Shown: piece after piece, positions 6,183 to 8,100 of the stretch
Numbering within the stretch: the stretch's first letter is position 1
Layout: each line of letters starts with the position of its first letter
Source: Pseudomonadota bacterium
Lineage (GTDB): Bacteria > Desulfobacterota > Desulfobacteria > Desulfobacterales > RPRI01
NCBI GenBank assembly: GCA_018830925.1
Contig: JAHJRK010000155.1
Coordinates: 1 to 8,100 of the forward strand
Direction of reading: 5' to 3'
DNA: 8,100 bases
The notes under the pieces: model-generated
What the model was told of the DNA's origin: nothing
The model's input: the letters and a program-made list of their open reading frames with translations, nothing else
Databases searched by the model: none
Translations under genes and position numbers: made by a program

Positions 6183-7022
6183 ATGGATGAAACTGCTCCC
6201 GGCGGAGTTTATCTCTGCCAGGTAAATGAGAATTTATCCTGCGGCGCATGCTGCGGTTTATATAATATTCCGGATTTGTCACGCGAAAAGCTGAGCCGGA
6301 TGCTTTCCGAAAGAACAGAGGCGTTTGTGAAAGTCCCGCGTGAAATCGACGCTATTCTTGAGTTCGGGAATAACCTGTTATCGGCGGAAAATAAAAAACG
6401 GCCCTTTCCGGAATTCTATCACTGTCCGTATATCGGGCTTATCGGAAAAGGACGGACACGCCCCGGATGCCTTCTGCATCCTGAGTCTGACGGAAACAAC
6501 GGTGTCGATTACAGGGGGCTTGGTTATTACGGAAGCATGACCTGCAATATCTATTTCTGCCATTCTCACACCGAGCTTTCCGAAAACTACAAAAGAATTA
6601 TCCGCGGATCTTCGCGGGACTGGTATTCCTACGGACTTATAATAACCGAAACCGCCCTGATAAATGCCTTTTTATCCGAAACAGAAAACCGCATTCAAAG
6701 AAAAACAGATGAAAAAGATATTTACCGGAATCCCGGATTTACCTGTGCGGTCAGAGAATTTATAAATTTAAAGCTTACATGGCCTTTCAGGCCGTCTTCA
6801 GTTACGCCTGCCAATTATTTCTTCAAAGACAAGCTTTATGAAAGAAAGACAGTGGATTATGCCGGGATAAATTCTGAGTCTGTCTCTTTGCGGCATGATG
6901 CAATTTTCAGGGAATTCGGTTCATGCTTTAAGTCGGATGAAGAGGTCAGGAAAGCGGGAATGATTATTGAGTTGCTTTGGGAAAAATTGCAAAAGGGAGC
7001 GGATAATTATGAGTATTGCTGA
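6183..7022 (+). CDS. CxxCC cysteine-cluster protein, YkgJ-like (putative metal-binding), function unknown
   Basis: A 279-residue soluble protein with a pattern of cysteines typical of the YkgJ/CxxCC zinc- or iron-chelating domain. C20, C23 and C24 form LSCGACCG near the N-terminus. C81 lies in FYHCPYIG, C96 in RPGCLLHP, and C121 and C126 in MTCNIYFC. C12 is also close by. The spacing suggests one or two metal or Fe-S sites in the first 130 residues. The rest (130-279) has no motif I recognise and no membrane segment or signal peptide. The ATG at 6183 is fixed by an in-frame TGA at 6177-6179. The ribosome binding site is weak (AGG near 6172-6174). The 3' end overlaps the following amidohydrolase by 14 bases, which suggests co-translation and a shared role, possibly metal handling. 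That role is inference; the family is named from the cysteine pattern only. Confidence 0.75.
   Translation: MDETAPGGVYLCQVNENLSCGACCGLYNIPDLSREKLSRMLSERTEAFVKVPREIDAILEFGNNLLSAENKKRPFPEFYHCPYIGLIGKGRTRPGCLLHPESDGNNGVDYRGLGYYGSMTCNIYFCHSHTELSENYKRIIRGSSRDWYSYGLIITETALINAFLSETENRIQRKTDEKDIYRNPGFTCAVREFINLKLTWPFRPSSVTPANYFFKDKLYERKTVDYAGINSESVSLRHDAIFREFGSCFKSDEEVRKAGMIIELLWEKLQKGADNYEYC
6993..6999 (+). promoter_or_regulatory. Ribosome binding site of the amidohydrolase gene
   Basis: AAGGGAG lies inside the end of the cysteine-cluster gene, 9 bases before the ATG at 7009. It supports that start and the 14-base gene overlap. Confidence 0.65.
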
Positions 7023-8100
7023 AACAAAAGAGTTGATGAATACGGCCCTTGGCATAGAGAAGGCGGATCTTGTCGTTTTAAACGGAACACTCCTTAACGT
7101 TTATACGGGCGAGTTCATAGATAACTGCTCCGTTTCTGTTAAAGGCGAAAAGATAGCTTATGTCGGGGGAGAGCCTGAAGACGGCATTGGTAAGGAAACG
7201 ATTGTAATAGATGCAGCCGGGAAGACAATCATCCCCGGTCTTATAGACGGGCATGCTCATATTGCATGGCTTTATAATGTATCTGAATTTTTGAAATATG
7301 TGATACCGGGCGGGACTACCACTATAGTAACGGAATCTATGGAGATCTTTCCTGTCGCAGGATACGCCGGTCTTCTCGATTTCCTCGATTCATTGCAGGA
7401 TCAGCCGGTTAAAATATTCGCAACCGCTCCCGCGATGGTCTCGATAAGCAGTTCAACCCGTGGTGTTCCCCGAAAAACGATAAGGAAGATTCTTGCGAGA
7501 AAAGATGTTCTGGGTTTGGGCGAAACGTACTGGCAGTCTCTTTTGCAGGATCCGGACTATCTTCTCGCATCGTTTGATGAAACACTTGCCGCTGGAAAAA
7601 AACTTGAGGGCCATTCCGCCGGGGCAAGCGAAAAGAAGCTTGCCGCATATGCGGCTGCCGGGATATCGTCGTGCCACGAGCCGATAAATGCAAAAGAAGT
7701 GACGGACAGGCTGAGGCTCGGACTTTGCGTCATGATAAGAGAGGGAAGCATAAGGCGGGATCTTGAAACGATTTCACAAATAAAAGAAACGGGCATTAGC
7801 CTAAGAAGACTCGCCCTGGTGACGGACGGGGTTACTCCGAAGGATCTTATCGAAAAAGGCTACATGGAATATGTTGTGCAGAAAGCCGTAGATTGCGGCT
7901 TTGATCCTGTGACTGCTATTCAGATGGCTACACTTAATGTGGCGGAACACTTTTCGATCGACAATATCGTGGGTGGAATAGCTCCCGGCAGATATGCCGA
8001 CATGCTTATTCTTCCCGGCCCCCGGATAATCAAACCTGACTATGTCATAAGCAAGGGGAAGATCGTAGCAGAAAAGGGAAAGATGCTTGCGTCGCCGAGA
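7009..8100 (+). CDS. Adenine deaminase-family amidohydrolase (partial, C-terminus beyond right edge)
   Basis: Metal-dependent hydrolase of the amidohydrolase superfamily, closest in motif layout to adenine deaminase (adenine to hypoxanthine plus ammonia, purine salvage). There are 364 residues with no stop; the family is usually about 550-600 long. After an N-terminal strand region (LVVLNGTLLNVYTGEF, 21-36) comes PGLIDGHAHI, giving H82 and H84. The other probable metal ligands are E172 (GLGETYWQ), H202 (LEGHSAGAS), H223 (SSCHEPI) and D273 (LVTDGVTP). The stretches LRLGLCVMIREGSIRRDLE (235-253), DPVTAIQMATLNVAEHFSI (299-317) and GGIAPGRYADMLIL (322-335) are typical of the family. Two departures are clear: the ESS that normally follows HxHI in adenine deaminases is AWL here, and the TDD of the last metal site is TDG. 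The substrate may therefore differ. The family is firm; adenine as substrate is uncertain. Confidence 0.85.
   Translation, partial: MSIAETKELMNTALGIEKADLVVLNGTLLNVYTGEFIDNCSVSVKGEKIAYVGGEPEDGIGKETIVIDAAGKTIIPGLIDGHAHIAWLYNVSEFLKYVIPGGTTTIVTESMEIFPVAGYAGLLDFLDSLQDQPVKIFATAPAMVSISSSTRGVPRKTIRKILARKDVLGLGETYWQSLLQDPDYLLASFDETLAAGKKLEGHSAGASEKKLAAYAAAGISSCHEPINAKEVTDRLRLGLCVMIREGSIRRDLETISQIKETGISLRRLALVTDGVTPKDLIEKGYMEYVVQKAVDCGFDPVTAIQMATLNVAEHFSIDNIVGGIAPGRYADMLILPGPRIIKPDYVISKGKIVAEKGKMLASPR

Overview
The window looks like a piece of the chromosome of a mesophilic anaerobic bacterium, most likely of the Desulfobacterota (old Deltaproteobacteria), perhaps a Syntrophus- or Smithella-like lineage. 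This placement is an inference from the style of the Liv proteins and from a mixed gene set of middling GC. No rRNA, tRNA, mobile element, CRISPR array or phage gene was seen.

Minus strand, 5337 down to 1: a complete branched-chain amino acid (LIV-type) ABC importer operon in the order livK-livH-livM-livG-livF. It encodes a periplasmic binding protein, two permeases and two ATPases; livF is cut by the left edge. The genes are spaced 24 to 155 bases apart. A strong intrinsic terminator-like hairpin (4064-4100) lies between livK and livH. It would allow the binding protein to be made in excess over the membrane parts. livG has an unusual start: by homology it should begin at an ACG codon placed 8 bases after a good ribosome binding site. 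LivM carries about 230 extra N-terminal residues with around six membrane segments.

Middle, 5338-6182: an 845-base divergent intergenic region. It holds a likely livK promoter on the minus side and a likely promoter for the plus-strand pair near 6120-6147. Between them are an AT-rich stretch, a GC-richer block (about 5841-6020) with no believable gene, and a compact palindrome (6002-6030).

Plus strand, 6183 to the right edge: a 279-residue cysteine-cluster (CxxCC, YkgJ-like) protein, overlapped by 14 bases by an amidohydrolase of the adenine deaminase family that runs off the window. The overlap suggests translational coupling. The amidohydrolase keeps all the expected metal ligands but lacks the usual ESS motif after HxH, so its substrate may not be adenine. 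This pair is the least ordinary part of the window. The transporter itself is a well-known system, and I see no clear new defence or mobile system here.
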